From Cumulibacter soli (GTDB lineage: Bacteria; Actinomycetota; Actinomycetes; Mycobacteriales; Antricoccaceae): 64,000 bases of DNA. The notes under the pieces are model-generated. The model had not been told where the DNA came from, made no database searches, and saw only the letters and a program-made list of their open reading frames with translations. The first letter of the stretch is position 1. The number at the start of each line of letters is the position of its first letter. The stretch is taken from the NCBI RefSeq assembly GCF_004382795.1, contig NZ_SMSG01000002.1:372001-436000 (forward strand), read 5' to 3'. The position numbers and the translations under genes are program-made. Shown here one piece after another: positions 54,170-62,881 of the stretch.

Positions 54170-54796
54170 GTGACGAATCCACCGCAGCCCCAGTGGGGAC
54201 AGCCCACCTCGGGTCAATCGCCGTACGGCGCACAGCCCACCGGTCAGTACATCCCCGGCCAGAATCAACCTGGCCAGTACGCGCAGTCGCCATACGGGCA
54301 ACCGGGGTACGGCCAGCCCGGCCCGATCCAGCCCGGATACGGCGCGTTCACGCCTCCGGGAACACCTCGGCCGAACCCCGTTGCCGGGATCCTGCTGCTG
54401 ATCGGTGTCGTTGTCGCAGTACTCGCCTGCTTCATTCCCAATGACATCGGCGACGCACCGCTCATCTCCGCGCTGAATTACCTGCCGGACGCCATTGAGT
54501 ACGTGGACGTCGGCCCACAGGGGTGGGAGGTCCTGATGAGCGCCGCGGCGCCGGTCATCCTCGCGATTGGCGCGCTGATCTGCATTCCAGCGGGCCTGCT
54601 CATGTTCAACAGAGGCCGCCATGGCGGCGCCGCCGCAACGGGCCTCATCGGCGCAATCCTGATGCTCGCCGCGCCGGTACTGATCGCCATCGCCACCGAT
54701 GGGCAGATGTTCGATAGTCCGTCGTTCCTACTCGTCCTGGTGATGATCGCGTGGATACCTGCGCTGATCGGCGCCTTCGTCGGCTTCCGTAAGTAA
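54170..54796 (+). CDS. Membrane protein with a Gly/Pro/Gln/Tyr-rich N-terminus
   Basis: 208 aa. The first about 65 residues repeat SPYG/QPGYG-type units (QYAQSPYGQPGYGQPGPIQP), then about four membrane helices (GILLLIGVVVAVLACFI; VILAIGALICIPAGLLMF; LIGAILMLAAPVLIAIA; FLLVLVMIAWIPALIGAFVG). GTG start. Such N-terminal tails are common on small actinobacterial envelope proteins. No family recognised. Ends convergent with purH, separated by a hairpin element. Confidence 0.75.
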   Translation: MTNPPQPQWGQPTSGQSPYGAQPTGQYIPGQNQPGQYAQSPYGQPGYGQPGPIQPGYGAFTPPGTPRPNPVAGILLLIGVVVAVLACFIPNDIGDAPLISALNYLPDAIEYVDVGPQGWEVLMSAAAPVILAIGALICIPAGLLMFNRGRHGGAAATGLIGAILMLAAPVLIAIATDGQMFDSPSFLLVLVMIAWIPALIGAFVGFRK

Positions 54797-54808
54797 CGCG
54801 AGAGAAGA

Positions 54809-54865
54809 TCTGCGGTGGTTTCGCGCCCGATACATCACCACTATCGGGTGCGAACCACCGCAGAT
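54809..54865. repeat. TCTGCGG hairpin element, copy 2
   Basis: Arms 54809-54832 and 54842-54864/5 with a 9-nt loop. Outer TCTGCGGTGG / CCACCGCAGA and inner CCCGATA / TATCGGG pair; one bulged T and one G-T pair interrupt the stem. Located between the convergent 54170 gene and purH. Confidence 0.85.
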
Positions 54866-54868
54866 TCG

Positions 54869-54900
54869 TGCTCAGTTCGAGTGCTGCTCAGTTCGAGTGC
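54869..54900. repeat. 16-bp perfect tandem duplication next to the purH stop
   Basis: TGCTCAGTTCGAGTGC occurs twice without a gap (54869-54884, 54885-54900), immediately before the purH stop codon (54901-54903, minus strand). Confidence 0.9.
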
Positions 54901-56448
54901 TTAGTGGAAGAAGTGACGGGTCCCGGTGAAGTACATCGTCACGCCCGCCTTCTTGGCCGCCTCGACAACTTCATCGTCGCGCACCGACCCGCCGGGCTGG
55001 ACGACGGCCTTCACACCGGCAGAGGCCAGAACCTCGAAGCCGTCGGCGAATGGGAAGAACGCATCGGAGGCGGCCACAGTCCCGGCGACGCGGTCCCCCG
55101 CGCGGTTGACGGCCAACTTCGCCGAATCGACGCGGTTGACCTGACCCATTCCGACACCGATCGTGGCGCCACCGGAGGCCAGCAGGATCGCGTTCGACTT
55201 CACCGCGCGCACCGAACGCCACGCGAACTGCAGATCGGCGAGGGTGTCGGCATCCGCCGGGGTACCGGCCGCGAGTGTCCATGCCGACGCGTCATCTCCC
55301 GGCGCGTCGATCGCGTCGAGCTGCTGTACCAGCGCTCCACCGGAGATCGGGCGTAACTCTGTAGTGCGGCCGGCGACCTGATCCAGCTGCAGCAGCCGAA
55401 TGTTCTTCTTGGCCTGCAGGATCTCCAGTGCACCGTCCTCATAACCGGGCGCGATCAGCACCTCGGTGAATATGCCGGAGACGGTTTCGGCCATCTCTAC
55501 CGATACCGGCCGGTTCGCCGCGATCACGCCGCCGTACGCCGACAGCGGATCGCACGCATGCGCCTTGCGATGTGCCTCGGCAATGTCCTGCGCGACGGCG
55601 ATACCGCACGGGTTCGCGTGCTTGATGATCGCAACGGCCGGCTGCTCGAAGTCGTACGCCGCCCTGCGGGCCGCATCAGCATCCACGTAGTTGTTGTACG
55701 ACATAGCCTTGCCGTGCAGTACCTGCGCGTGCGCGATGCCCGGCCCCTCGCTGAGGTATACCGCAGCCTGCTGATGCGGGTTCTCGCCGTACCGCAGCAC
55801 GTCGGCGCGCTCATAGGCGTTGGCCATGAAGTCGGGGAAGCCGGAATCATCGGCAGGTGCGTACTGCTGCGCGAACCAGGTCGACACGGCCGCGTCGTAC
55901 GCCGCGGTGTGCGCGAACGCCTTGGCGGCCAGCCGCTTGCGCTGTTCGAGGGTGAACCCGCCACCGGTGATGGCCTCGACGAGTTCGCCGTACTGCTGCG
56001 GGCTGGTGACGACGGCGACGCTCGGGTGATTCTTGGCCGCCGCGCGAACCATCGACGGACCGCCGATGTCGATCTGCTCGACGCACTCGTCCGGCGACGC
56101 CCCGCTGGCTACGGTCTGGGTGAACGGGTACAGGTTGCAGATGACCAGGTCGAACGGCTCCACCTCGAGTTCGGCGAGCTGGCTGACGTGTGAATCCAGG
56201 CGACGGTCTGCCAGGATGCCGGCATGCACCTTCGGGTGCAGCGTTTTTACGCGCCCATCCAGGCACTCGGGGAAGCCGGTCAGTTCAGCCACCTCGGTGA
56301 CGTCGGCGCCGGCTTCTTTCAGGATCTTGGCCGTCGAACCGGTCGAGACGATCTGCACACCGGCGGCCTTGAGCCCAGCGGCGAGTTCGGGCAGGCCCGA
56401 TTTGTCATAGACGCTCACCAGAGCGCGTTTGATCTCGATCTTGTCCAT
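54901..56448 (-). CDS. purH: Bifunctional AICAR formyltransferase / IMP cyclohydrolase
   Basis: 515 aa. N-terminal MGS-like IMP cyclohydrolase domain ([42 protein letters not shown]) and C-terminal formyltransferase domain ([15 protein letters not shown]; the catalytic [19 protein letters not shown]). It catalyses the last two steps of IMP synthesis using 10-formyl-THF. It lies 46 bp beyond purN in the same direction, the usual purN-purH order. Confidence 0.97.
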   Translation of the reverse strand: MDKIEIKRALVSVYDKSGLPELAAGLKAAGVQIVSTGSTAKILKEAGADVTEVAELTGFPECLDGRVKTLHPKVHAGILADRRLDSHVSQLAELEVEPFDLVICNLYPFTQTVASGASPDECVEQIDIGGPSMVRAAAKNHPSVAVVTSPQQYGELVEAITGGGFTLEQRKRLAAKAFAHTAAYDAAVSTWFAQQYAPADDSGFPDFMANAYERADVLRYGENPHQQAAVYLSEGPGIAHAQVLHGKAMSYNNYVDADAARRAAYDFEQPAVAIIKHANPCGIAVAQDIAEAHRKAHACDPLSAYGGVIAANRPVSVEMAETVSGIFTEVLIAPGYEDGALEILQAKKNIRLLQLDQVAGRTTELRPISGGALVQQLDAIDAPGDDASAWTLAAGTPADADTLADLQFAWRSVRAVKSNAILLASGGATIGVGMGQVNRVDSAKLAVNRAGDRVAGTVAASDAFFPFADGFEVLASAGVKAVVQPGGSVRDDEVVEAAKKAGVTMYFTGTRHFFH

Positions 56449-56494
56449 GTGCGGTGGCCTTTCCTGGATCCTCGGTTGATGCTCGATGCGTGGC

Positions 56495-57112
56495 TTACAG
56501 ATCTGCGGCTGGCGGAACAGACTGATACTCGCGTACGAACGACGCGACGGTGTCGACGAGCAGTTGCCGCTCCAGCACTTTGATCCGCTCGTGCAAGGTT
56601 TCTTCGGTGTCGTCCGGCAGGACGTCGCACGCGCGCTGGGCGATGATCGGTCCGGTATCTACTCCGGCGTCCACGCCGATCACCGTGCAGCCGGTGACCT
56701 TCACACCGTGCGCGAGCGCGTCGCGCACGCCGTGCGCACCCGGGAAACTCGGCAATAGCGCGGGGTGAGTGTTGATCATGCGGCCGCCGAAACGGCCCAA
56801 GAACGATTCGCCGACGAGTTTCATGAAGCCGGCCGAAATCACCCAGTCGGGCTCGAAATCAGCGGTTCGGGCGGTGAGTGCCGCGTCCCAGTCTGACCTG
56901 TTCTCATAGTCCGCAAGCCTGGTGACGAAAGTCGGGATGCCGACCCGTTCGGCACGCTCGAGGCCGGCAATGTTGTTCCGGTCGGCGCCGACGGCGACCA
57001 CCTGGGCACCGTACGACTCATCAGCCGCGGCATCGATCAACGCTTGCAGCAGCGTGCCGCTGCCGGAGACGAGAACGACGAGGCGCAGCGGCCGGGAGTG
57101 GTGATCAGGCAC
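56495..57112 (-). CDS. purN: Phosphoribosylglycinamide formyltransferase
   Basis: 205 aa. [20 protein letters not shown] (phosphate loop), the folate-binding [14 protein letters not shown], and the catalytic Asn-His-Asp set in [16 protein letters not shown] and [10 protein letters not shown]. It formylates GAR with 10-formyl-THF. GTG 57112 gives the normal length; TAGACT lies 8 nt upstream. Together with purH and folD it makes a one-carbon/purine block. Confidence 0.95.
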   Translation of the reverse strand: MPDHHSRPLRLVVLVSGSGTLLQALIDAAADESYGAQVVAVGADRNNIAGLERAERVGIPTFVTRLADYENRSDWDAALTARTADFEPDWVISAGFMKLVGESFLGRFGGRMINTHPALLPSFPGAHGVRDALAHGVKVTGCTVIGVDAGVDTGPIIAQRACDVLPDDTEETLHERIKVLERQLLVDTVASFVREYQSVPPAADL

Positions 57113-57167
57113 GGCTACGCAGTCTAGCCGTGCGGGCGATGTGTCCGGGCGCACGCGGGTTTCCCGG

Positions 57168-57995
57168 TTAGGCCGCGGACGTGATCACGCCGGTGGCGAG
57201 CAGAATGAGCACGATCGCCCCGAGCGTGATTCGGTAGGCGACGAACGGCGCGTACGAATGCGTACTGACCCACTTCAGCAGCCAGTGGATCACCGCGAGC
57301 CCGACCACGAAGGCGACGACCGTCCCGATGATCGTGGGCACGGCACCATACGCGTTATCGCCGCCGGGAATGTCCTTGAGTTTGTAGATCCCCGCCCCGA
57401 CGACCGCGGGAATCGCGAGGAGGAACGCATACCGGGTGGCAGCGGCGCGCTCGTACCCGAGCGCGAGACCCATCGTGATGGTCGCACCGGAGCGAGAGAC
57501 ACCCGGGATGACCGCGAGGGCCTGAGCGGCGCCGTACAGGATGGCGTGCTTAAGGGTCAGGTCCTCGATCGGCTTGACCTTGCGCGCGTAGCGTTCGGCC
57601 AGACCGAGCGCGATGCCGAGCACGATGAGCGTCGTGCCGATCACCCACAGGTTCCGGAACTCATTGTCGATGTAGTCCTCGAACAGCAGCCCCACGACCA
57701 CGATCGGCATCGAGCCGATGATGATGAACCAGCCCTGCTTCCACGTCGGCTCGCGCCTGGCCGCTTTCGAGAACACGCCGCGGACCCATCCTGAGCCGAT
57801 CGTCCAGATATCTCGCCAGAAGTACAGGACGACCGCGAGTTCGGTGCCGATCTGCAGTACCGCGGTGTACGCCGCGCCGGGGTCGCCCCAGCCGAGGACG
57901 TTTCCGGCGATGGAAATATGCCCGCTGCTGGAAATAGGCAAGAACTCGGTGAGGCCCTGAATAATGCCCAGGACGATCGAGTGAAAGAAATCCAC
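57168..57995 (-). CDS. uppP: Undecaprenyl-diphosphatase
   Basis: 275 aa BacA-family membrane protein with about eight helices. The two active-site motifs are intact: GLTEFLPISSSGH (E-rich motif near the N-terminus) and PGVSRSGATIT. It dephosphorylates undecaprenyl diphosphate for cell-wall lipid carrier recycling and can give bacitracin resistance. GTG 57995 has TAGGCT 6 nt upstream, so the message is probably leaderless. Confidence 0.96.
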   Translation of the reverse strand: MDFFHSIVLGIIQGLTEFLPISSSGHISIAGNVLGWGDPGAAYTAVLQIGTELAVVLYFWRDIWTIGSGWVRGVFSKAARREPTWKQGWFIIIGSMPIVVVGLLFEDYIDNEFRNLWVIGTTLIVLGIALGLAERYARKVKPIEDLTLKHAILYGAAQALAVIPGVSRSGATITMGLALGYERAAATRYAFLLAIPAVVGAGIYKLKDIPGGDNAYGAVPTIIGTVVAFVVGLAVIHWLLKWVSTHSYAPFVAYRITLGAIVLILLATGVITSAA

Positions 57996-58288
57996 TTGGC
58001 GAGCCTACCGAGGTCGCGTCGTAATGAGTGGTGCGCTCGCCGGTGCCACGCGTCACGACGTCCGTCACGAGCCACCCGCCGACGGCTGCGACCTGAGGCG
58101 TCTGGACGGGACACACACCTCGCCCTCGACCTGGTCGACGTCCGACCGAGGCTCCGCTAGGTCGACGAGGGAACAGGCCAGCTCGTTGACCACCGTTATT
58201 GCAGTCCGCTTCGTCGACGGCCGGTTCGACCGGAGATCGGCGATCCGCGTCCGGAGTCGGCGATCCGCGTCCGGCGGTCGTGCGGTGG
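57996..58288. other. 293-bp intergenic region between uppP and the PerM-like gene
   Basis: Contains the uppP promoter (TAGGCT, 58002-58007 minus strand) at one end. Near the other end an 18-bp sequence TCGGCGATCCGCGTCCGG is repeated at 58236-58253 and 58256-58273. No clear gene; the long plus-strand frame through here is the shadow of the Ala/Lys-rich tail of the next gene. Confidence 0.6.
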
Positions 58289-60589
58289 TTACGGTCGAGC
58301 GTCGGGATCTACCGCGTCCGTTTCGGAGATCGGATTCGAAGCGGGCTTCGCGCTCGCGGGTGTGGTGCCCGACCGATTCGCGGTGTTCGCCGCGGCCTGC
58401 GCACCCGTCTCCTTCTCGAGGGTCGTCGAGCCCGGCTTCGGCTCAGCCGACGTCGGCTCGTCCTCAGCCGACGTCGGCTCGTCCTCAGCCGACGCTTGGC
58501 TGTCTTCGACCGATGTCAGCTTGTCCTCGGGCGATTTCGGCTTGTCTTCGACCGATGTCGGCTTGTCTTCGGGCGCTGTTGGCTTTGCAGCCGCTGGGTT
58601 CGCGGCGGCCGGCGCTGGTTCCCTCGTCGACTTCGCGGCCGACGAGACGGACTTCGCGGACTGTGCGGCCTTCGTGGCCGGCGAGACGGACTTCGCAGCC
58701 TTCGCGGCCTTCGTGGCCGGCGAGACGGACTTCGCAGCCTTCGCGGCCTTCGCGGATCGTGCGGCCTTCGTCGACTTCGCGGCCGACGAGACGGACTTCG
58801 TGGCCTTCGCCACGGAGGGGACCGGTTTCGTATCCGCTGGCTTCGCAGCGGACGAGGCAGGCACGGGTGATTCCTCCGCTGAACGCGCCCTCTTCACCAC
58901 GCTCAGCGACGCCGCCGGCGCAGTGTGCTGCGCTCCGGACCCCGCGCCCTCGGGGAGCCCCGGCCCGCCACCAGCGCGTGACCCGCCCTGACCGGCCGTC
59001 TTCGCTGTCGAACCGCCATCCTCGCCGCTCGAACTCGGGCTCGCGTCCGCGGCCCTTAATTGCCCGGCTTTCGCCTTCGCGGCACGCTCCCCGCTACGGG
59101 CGAGACGGCGCATCGCGAGCCGCGTCTTGATTACGGGGCGGGTCGCGCGCTTCGCGTCGTCCTCGATGGCGACCGAGTGCGCGACGGCGACGTTCGGATC
59201 GAGTCCTTCCGCTGCCGCGACAGCGACGGGATCCGCGTCGTCCGAGGTGTCGCCGTCCGCGATGTCGTCGCCCGTGGCACCCTTACCCGCGCCGTTCTTG
59301 TTTGCCCCCTTGGCGGCGGTGACCTTTGCGGCCGAACCTTTCGCCGTCTTCTCACCGTCGGGCCCGCCCGTTTCCAGTACAGACAACGCGCGTTCTCGAC
59401 GCCACACGCTGACCGGCTTCAGCGAGCGCCGAGTCGCGATGAACGAGGTGAGGGCCAACGCCAGGATGACGATGACGCCGACGCGAATCGCGGTCGCGAC
59501 CACCGGAGCCCCCACGTCAGTAAGCCGCCCATCACCCAGCGATCCGGACGCAAACAGGCCCACGCCCAACACCCCGATAGCAGTGAGCGCGCCAGCAACG
59601 AGCGATCCCATGAGCAGGTTGCTCGCCGATCGGTGCTCGGGCTCGAGGTGGCGCGTCATAGTCAGCGCACCAACGACGGCCGCGAGAAGCGGAATGAGCA
59701 CGCTGAACAACACCAGTCCCCCGGCGGCGTGCGGCAGCGCACCGAACAGCGGGAAGATCGGCAGCGGTTCGCGATCCAGCGTCCCTAGCGAGTAGAGCGA
59801 GTCGCCGCCCAGGCTGAAGCCGGCCCCACTACCAAGTGCGGTCGCCAGCAGCATCGCGTTCGGCAGGTACGCAATGCTGATCCCAATCATCGTCAGACCG
59901 CCGAGACCGCCTGGAGCCAATGCGGCGTTCAGCGCGCTGACTTCGGAGAAGTTGATCAGTAACGAGCACCCGACCACGAGCGCCGCCATCGCGGCTAGCG
60001 ACCACAATGTGGCGAGCGCGCCACGGGTGTAGGCGTATGACGGTCCGGGCAACAGCGACACCAACCGGGCACCGAGACCGCTCTCGCGCAGCAGCCCCGC
60101 GAGCGTGGGTACCAGCGACACCAGCCCCGTGCCGATCACGATCGGACTGATCGACAACTTGGGATCGCTTGGATAAGCAATGCTGCTCAGCAGCACAGCA
60201 CAGGTGACGTAGGTGATCACGACCGCGGCCAACGCTTCGGCGATGTGCCCCGTCGTGCGCAATTCACATGCTCGCGCCGTACTTCGCCCAGCTCGATAAA
60301 ACAACAGTGCGATGAAGCCACCGATGAGCAGCGGTGGCACGGACAACGTTCCCCAGGAGACCGGTAGCGCGACCGAATGCGCGAGGTACCACGCCTGCAT
60401 CGCGACCTGTGCGGCAGATCCGGCGCCCGCTCCCTCCGGCCGATCCGTGGCCCAGGACAGCAGACTCAGCGCGATCAGCAGCAGGGTTCCGGCGAGGACG
60501 ACGCCAATCGCGGACACGGATGCCCAGAGGACCACATTGGGCCGTCCGCGCGATTCTGGGCGCGCATCGGAGGAAGTCGGGGCGCTCAC
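58289..60589 (-). CDS. PerM-like DUF6350 membrane protein with a long Ala/Lys/Ser-rich tail
   Basis: 766 aa. The first about 400 residues form roughly ten membrane helices (SVSAIGVVLAGTLLLIALSL onward). The rest is low complexity: a mixed charged region, then about 60 residues of AAKS/ATKAAK units resembling histone-H1 tails and acidic PTSxEDKP repeats (VEDKPKSPEDKLTSVED). Position between purN-purH and sucCD matches M. tuberculosis PerM (Rv0955), reported to support cell division through FtsB. The tail is far longer than I would expect for the family. Confidence 0.8.
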   Translation of the reverse strand: MSAPTSSDARPESRGRPNVVLWASVSAIGVVLAGTLLLIALSLLSWATDRPEGAGAGSAAQVAMQAWYLAHSVALPVSWGTLSVPPLLIGGFIALLFYRAGRSTARACELRTTGHIAEALAAVVITYVTCAVLLSSIAYPSDPKLSISPIVIGTGLVSLVPTLAGLLRESGLGARLVSLLPGPSYAYTRGALATLWSLAAMAALVVGCSLLINFSEVSALNAALAPGGLGGLTMIGISIAYLPNAMLLATALGSGAGFSLGGDSLYSLGTLDREPLPIFPLFGALPHAAGGLVLFSVLIPLLAAVVGALTMTRHLEPEHRSASNLLMGSLVAGALTAIGVLGVGLFASGSLGDGRLTDVGAPVVATAIRVGVIVILALALTSFIATRRSLKPVSVWRRERALSVLETGGPDGEKTAKGSAAKVTAAKGANKNGAGKGATGDDIADGDTSDDADPVAVAAAEGLDPNVAVAHSVAIEDDAKRATRPVIKTRLAMRRLARSGERAAKAKAGQLRAADASPSSSGEDGGSTAKTAGQGGSRAGGGPGLPEGAGSGAQHTAPAASLSVVKRARSAEESPVPASSAAKPADTKPVPSVAKATKSVSSAAKSTKAARSAKAAKAAKSVSPATKAAKAAKSVSPATKAAQSAKSVSSAAKSTREPAPAAANPAAAKPTAPEDKPTSVEDKPKSPEDKLTSVEDSQASAEDEPTSAEDEPTSAEPKPGSTTLEKETGAQAAANTANRSGTTPASAKPASNPISETDAVDPDARP

Positions 60590-60708
60590 CCCAAGAGCCT
60601 CACAGAGGCTCGCCGGAACACCAAGCGCCCACGCCGGGGACCGGCATGAGTGGGCTCAAAGTCGCCGCGCCTGGTGAAGTCCTTGTCAGCAATCCGAGCA
60701 GTCACGCT

Positions 60709-60766
60709 TCTGCGGGGCAGTGAGTAACTGCTAGCGGCCGCCTATCGTTACTCACTGCCCCGCAGA
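60709..60766. repeat. TCTGCGG hairpin element, copy 3
   Basis: A perfect 20-bp stem (60709-60728 / 60747-60766). With the inner part included, it has a 25-nt left arm, a 9-nt loop (60734-60742) and a 24-nt right arm starting TATCG, the layout of copies 1 and 2. The middle reads GGCAGTGAGTAAC instead of TGGAGTGGGTA or TGGTTTCGCGC. Confidence 0.85.
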
Positions 60767-60907
60767 TCCGGCGTGCGGCGAAAACTTACGTTTCTCACAC
60801 GCCGAGCCACGCCACGCCTCGCGTGCCGTCGCGCCACGGCACTGAGTAACGACGGACGCCGGTCGGAACCGAAGTTCCGACCGGCGTCCGGTCACATCGT
60901 TGTGCGA

Positions 60908-61762
60908 TTAGCCCTGCGGGGGCTGACCCCACTGGCCGCCCTGCGGGGGCTGACCTGGCTGCTGCGGCGGGGCCGGCGGCTGCTGCGGCTGCGCCGGGTA
61001 ACCACCCGACTGCGGCTGCGCCGGGAACCCACCCGACTGCGGCTGAGCCGGAGGCTGCTGCGGGGCACCCCACTGCTGCTGCGGCGGCGCGGCAGGCTGA
61101 CCCCACTGCGCGTTACCCGCGGGCTGACCCCACTGGCCGCCACCCGCACCACCTGCAGGCTTCGGCTGCTTCAGCGCCTGCATGATTTCGAAGGCGGCGC
61201 CAGCGGCGATCACCAGCAGAACCACCAGGGTGATCCAGGTTCCGAAACCCGGTCCAACGGAGTAGCCGTAGCCGCTGCCACCGTCAGTCACGTTCACGAT
61301 GAAACCGATCAGACCGAGCAACGCACCGAGGGCGGCAAGACCGCCGGTAACGAACCCGAAGGGGAATGGCAGGGCCGCGAGTTGATCCTTCACAAACCAC
61401 GACGCCACTACGGCGATCGCCGCGAGAGTCACCAGGATGAACCCGAACACGTGAAGCCCGTAATTCCAACCGGACGCCGAATCGGAGACGCCGTACGGAC
61501 CATCGGTTTCAGCCGTCAGTGCCGGCAGGGACAGCGCCACGATGTAGAGCACCCAGCCACCGAGGATGGCCCACTGCCACCACGGCACGGTCTTAACGTC
61601 GAACCCCGACGAAGCCTTGGCGTTATTGAAGCCCGTCTGCGCGGCCTGGCCCCAGGTCTGCTGACCTGGCTGCGGCTGACCCCACTGCTGCGGCTGACCT
61701 GGCTGCGGCTGACCGGGCTGGCCCGGCTGCTGCGGGGGCTGGCCGCCGTTCGGATAGGACAT
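60908..61762 (-). CDS. DUF5336 family membrane protein (Rv0954-like, Pro/Gln/Gly-rich ends)
   Basis: 284 aa. N-terminal Pro/Gln-rich segment (PPQQPGQPGQPQPGQPQQ), four membrane helices (WAILGGWVLYIVALSLPAL; HVFGFILVTLAAIAVVASWF; FVTGGLAALGALLGLIGFI; WITLVVLLVIAAGAAFEIM), then a Trp/Gln/Gly/Pro-rich tail with PAQPQSGG repeats. ATG 61762 has AGAAGGG upstream. The order sucC-sucD-this-PerM matches Rv0951-Rv0955 in mycobacteria, where the homologue is a 34-kDa antigen-like protein that I recall as interacting with envelope growth factors. Role here unknown. Confidence 0.85.
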   Translation of the reverse strand: MSYPNGGQPPQQPGQPGQPQPGQPQQWGQPQPGQQTWGQAAQTGFNNAKASSGFDVKTVPWWQWAILGGWVLYIVALSLPALTAETDGPYGVSDSASGWNYGLHVFGFILVTLAAIAVVASWFVKDQLAALPFPFGFVTGGLAALGALLGLIGFIVNVTDGGSGYGYSVGPGFGTWITLVVLLVIAAGAAFEIMQALKQPKPAGGAGGGQWGQPAGNAQWGQPAAPPQQQWGAPQQPPAQPQSGGFPAQPQSGGYPAQPQQPPAPPQQPGQPPQGGQWGQPPQG

Positions 61763-61931
61763 TGTTGAACCCTTCTGTGACATTCAAAGTCAAAAGAACT
61801 CTATGCGGTAGCGCGCCAATGTGCGACACGCATGAAGCCACGTACCTCAACCACCTTAAGGCAATGAGCGGGCTGCACACCTCACCCATGCACGCGACTC
61901 ACCGGGTACCGAGATTCCGGCACGAACCGCA

Positions 61932-61974
61932 AAGGGGCACTGATACGCCCGCTTTGACGCGGCCAGTGCCCCTT
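61932..61974 (-). terminator. Terminator after sucD
   Basis: AAGGGGCACTG (61932-61942) pairs perfectly with CAGTGCCCCTT (61964-61974), 14 bp beyond the sucD stop codon. Confidence 0.8.
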
Positions 61975-61987
61975 CGGTGCCGTCAGG

Positions 61988-62866
61988 CTAGAGATTCTTC
62001 ATGATTTCCTTCATGAGGTCCGCGGCCTCGGACGGCGTCTTGCCGACCTTCACGCCCGCGGCCTCAAGAGCCTCCTTCTTAGCGGCCGCCGTACCGGCCG
62101 AGCCGGACACGATCGCGCCCGCGTGCCCCATCGTCTTACCCTCGGGAGCCATGAAGCCCGCGACGTACCCGACAACCGGCTTGGTGACGTTGGCCTTGAT
62201 GTAGTCCGCGGCCCGCTCCTCGGCGTCGCCGCCGATCTCGCCGATCATCACGATCGCGACGGTCTCGGGATCGTTCTCGAACGCCTCGAGGCAGTCGATG
62301 TGGGTGGTGCCGATGACGGGGTCGCCACCAATACCGACAGCGGTAGAGATGCCGTACTCGCGAAGCTCGTACATCATCTGGTAGGTCAGCGTGCCCGACT
62401 TGGACACCAGGCCGATCTTGCCCGGTCCCGAAATGTTCGGGATGATCCCCGCGCTGGAGGCGCCTGGGGTCTGGATGCCTGGGCAGTTCGGGCCGATGAT
62501 GCGGGTCTTCTTGCCGACCGAGTACGCGTACGCTTCGGTCGCGTCGTGCACCGGCATGCCTTCGGTGATGACCACGGCCAGCGGGATCTCGGCGTCAATC
62601 GCCTCGACGATCGCGGACTTGGTGAACGCCGGCGGAACGAAGATCACGGTGACGTCGGCGCCGGTGGCAGCCATCGCCTCCTTGACCGTCGCGAAGACCG
62701 GAACGGTCGCACCCTCGAACTCGACCTGCTGGCCACCCTTCTTCGGGTTCACACCGCCAACGATCGTGCCGCTGTTACGGATCATGTTCTGGGTGTGCTT
62801 CATCCCCTCAGAGCCGGTCATGCCCTGGACGATGATCTTGCTGTCCTTGGTAAGGAAGATTGCCAT
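61988..62866 (-). CDS. sucD: Succinyl-CoA synthetase alpha subunit
   Basis: 292 aa. CoA-binding N-domain ([20 protein letters not shown]), [17 protein letters not shown] and the phosphorylated histidine in [17 protein letters not shown]. With SucC it converts succinyl-CoA to succinate with nucleotide phosphorylation. It lies 15 bp behind sucC and ends at a strong hairpin. Confidence 0.97.
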   Translation of the reverse strand: MAIFLTKDSKIIVQGMTGSEGMKHTQNMIRNSGTIVGGVNPKKGGQQVEFEGATVPVFATVKEAMAATGADVTVIFVPPAFTKSAIVEAIDAEIPLAVVITEGMPVHDATEAYAYSVGKKTRIIGPNCPGIQTPGASSAGIIPNISGPGKIGLVSKSGTLTYQMMYELREYGISTAVGIGGDPVIGTTHIDCLEAFENDPETVAIVMIGEIGGDAEERAADYIKANVTKPVVGYVAGFMAPEGKTMGHAGAIVSGSAGTAAAKKEALEAAGVKVGKTPSEAADLMKEIMKNL

Positions 62867-62881
62867 GTCGTTTAAGAATCC

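Noticed and set aside
58024-59130. 368-codon plus-strand Arg/Ser/Pro-rich frame
   Set aside because: It is the reverse reading of the Ala/Lys repeat tail of the PerM-like gene; composition follows from the repeat.
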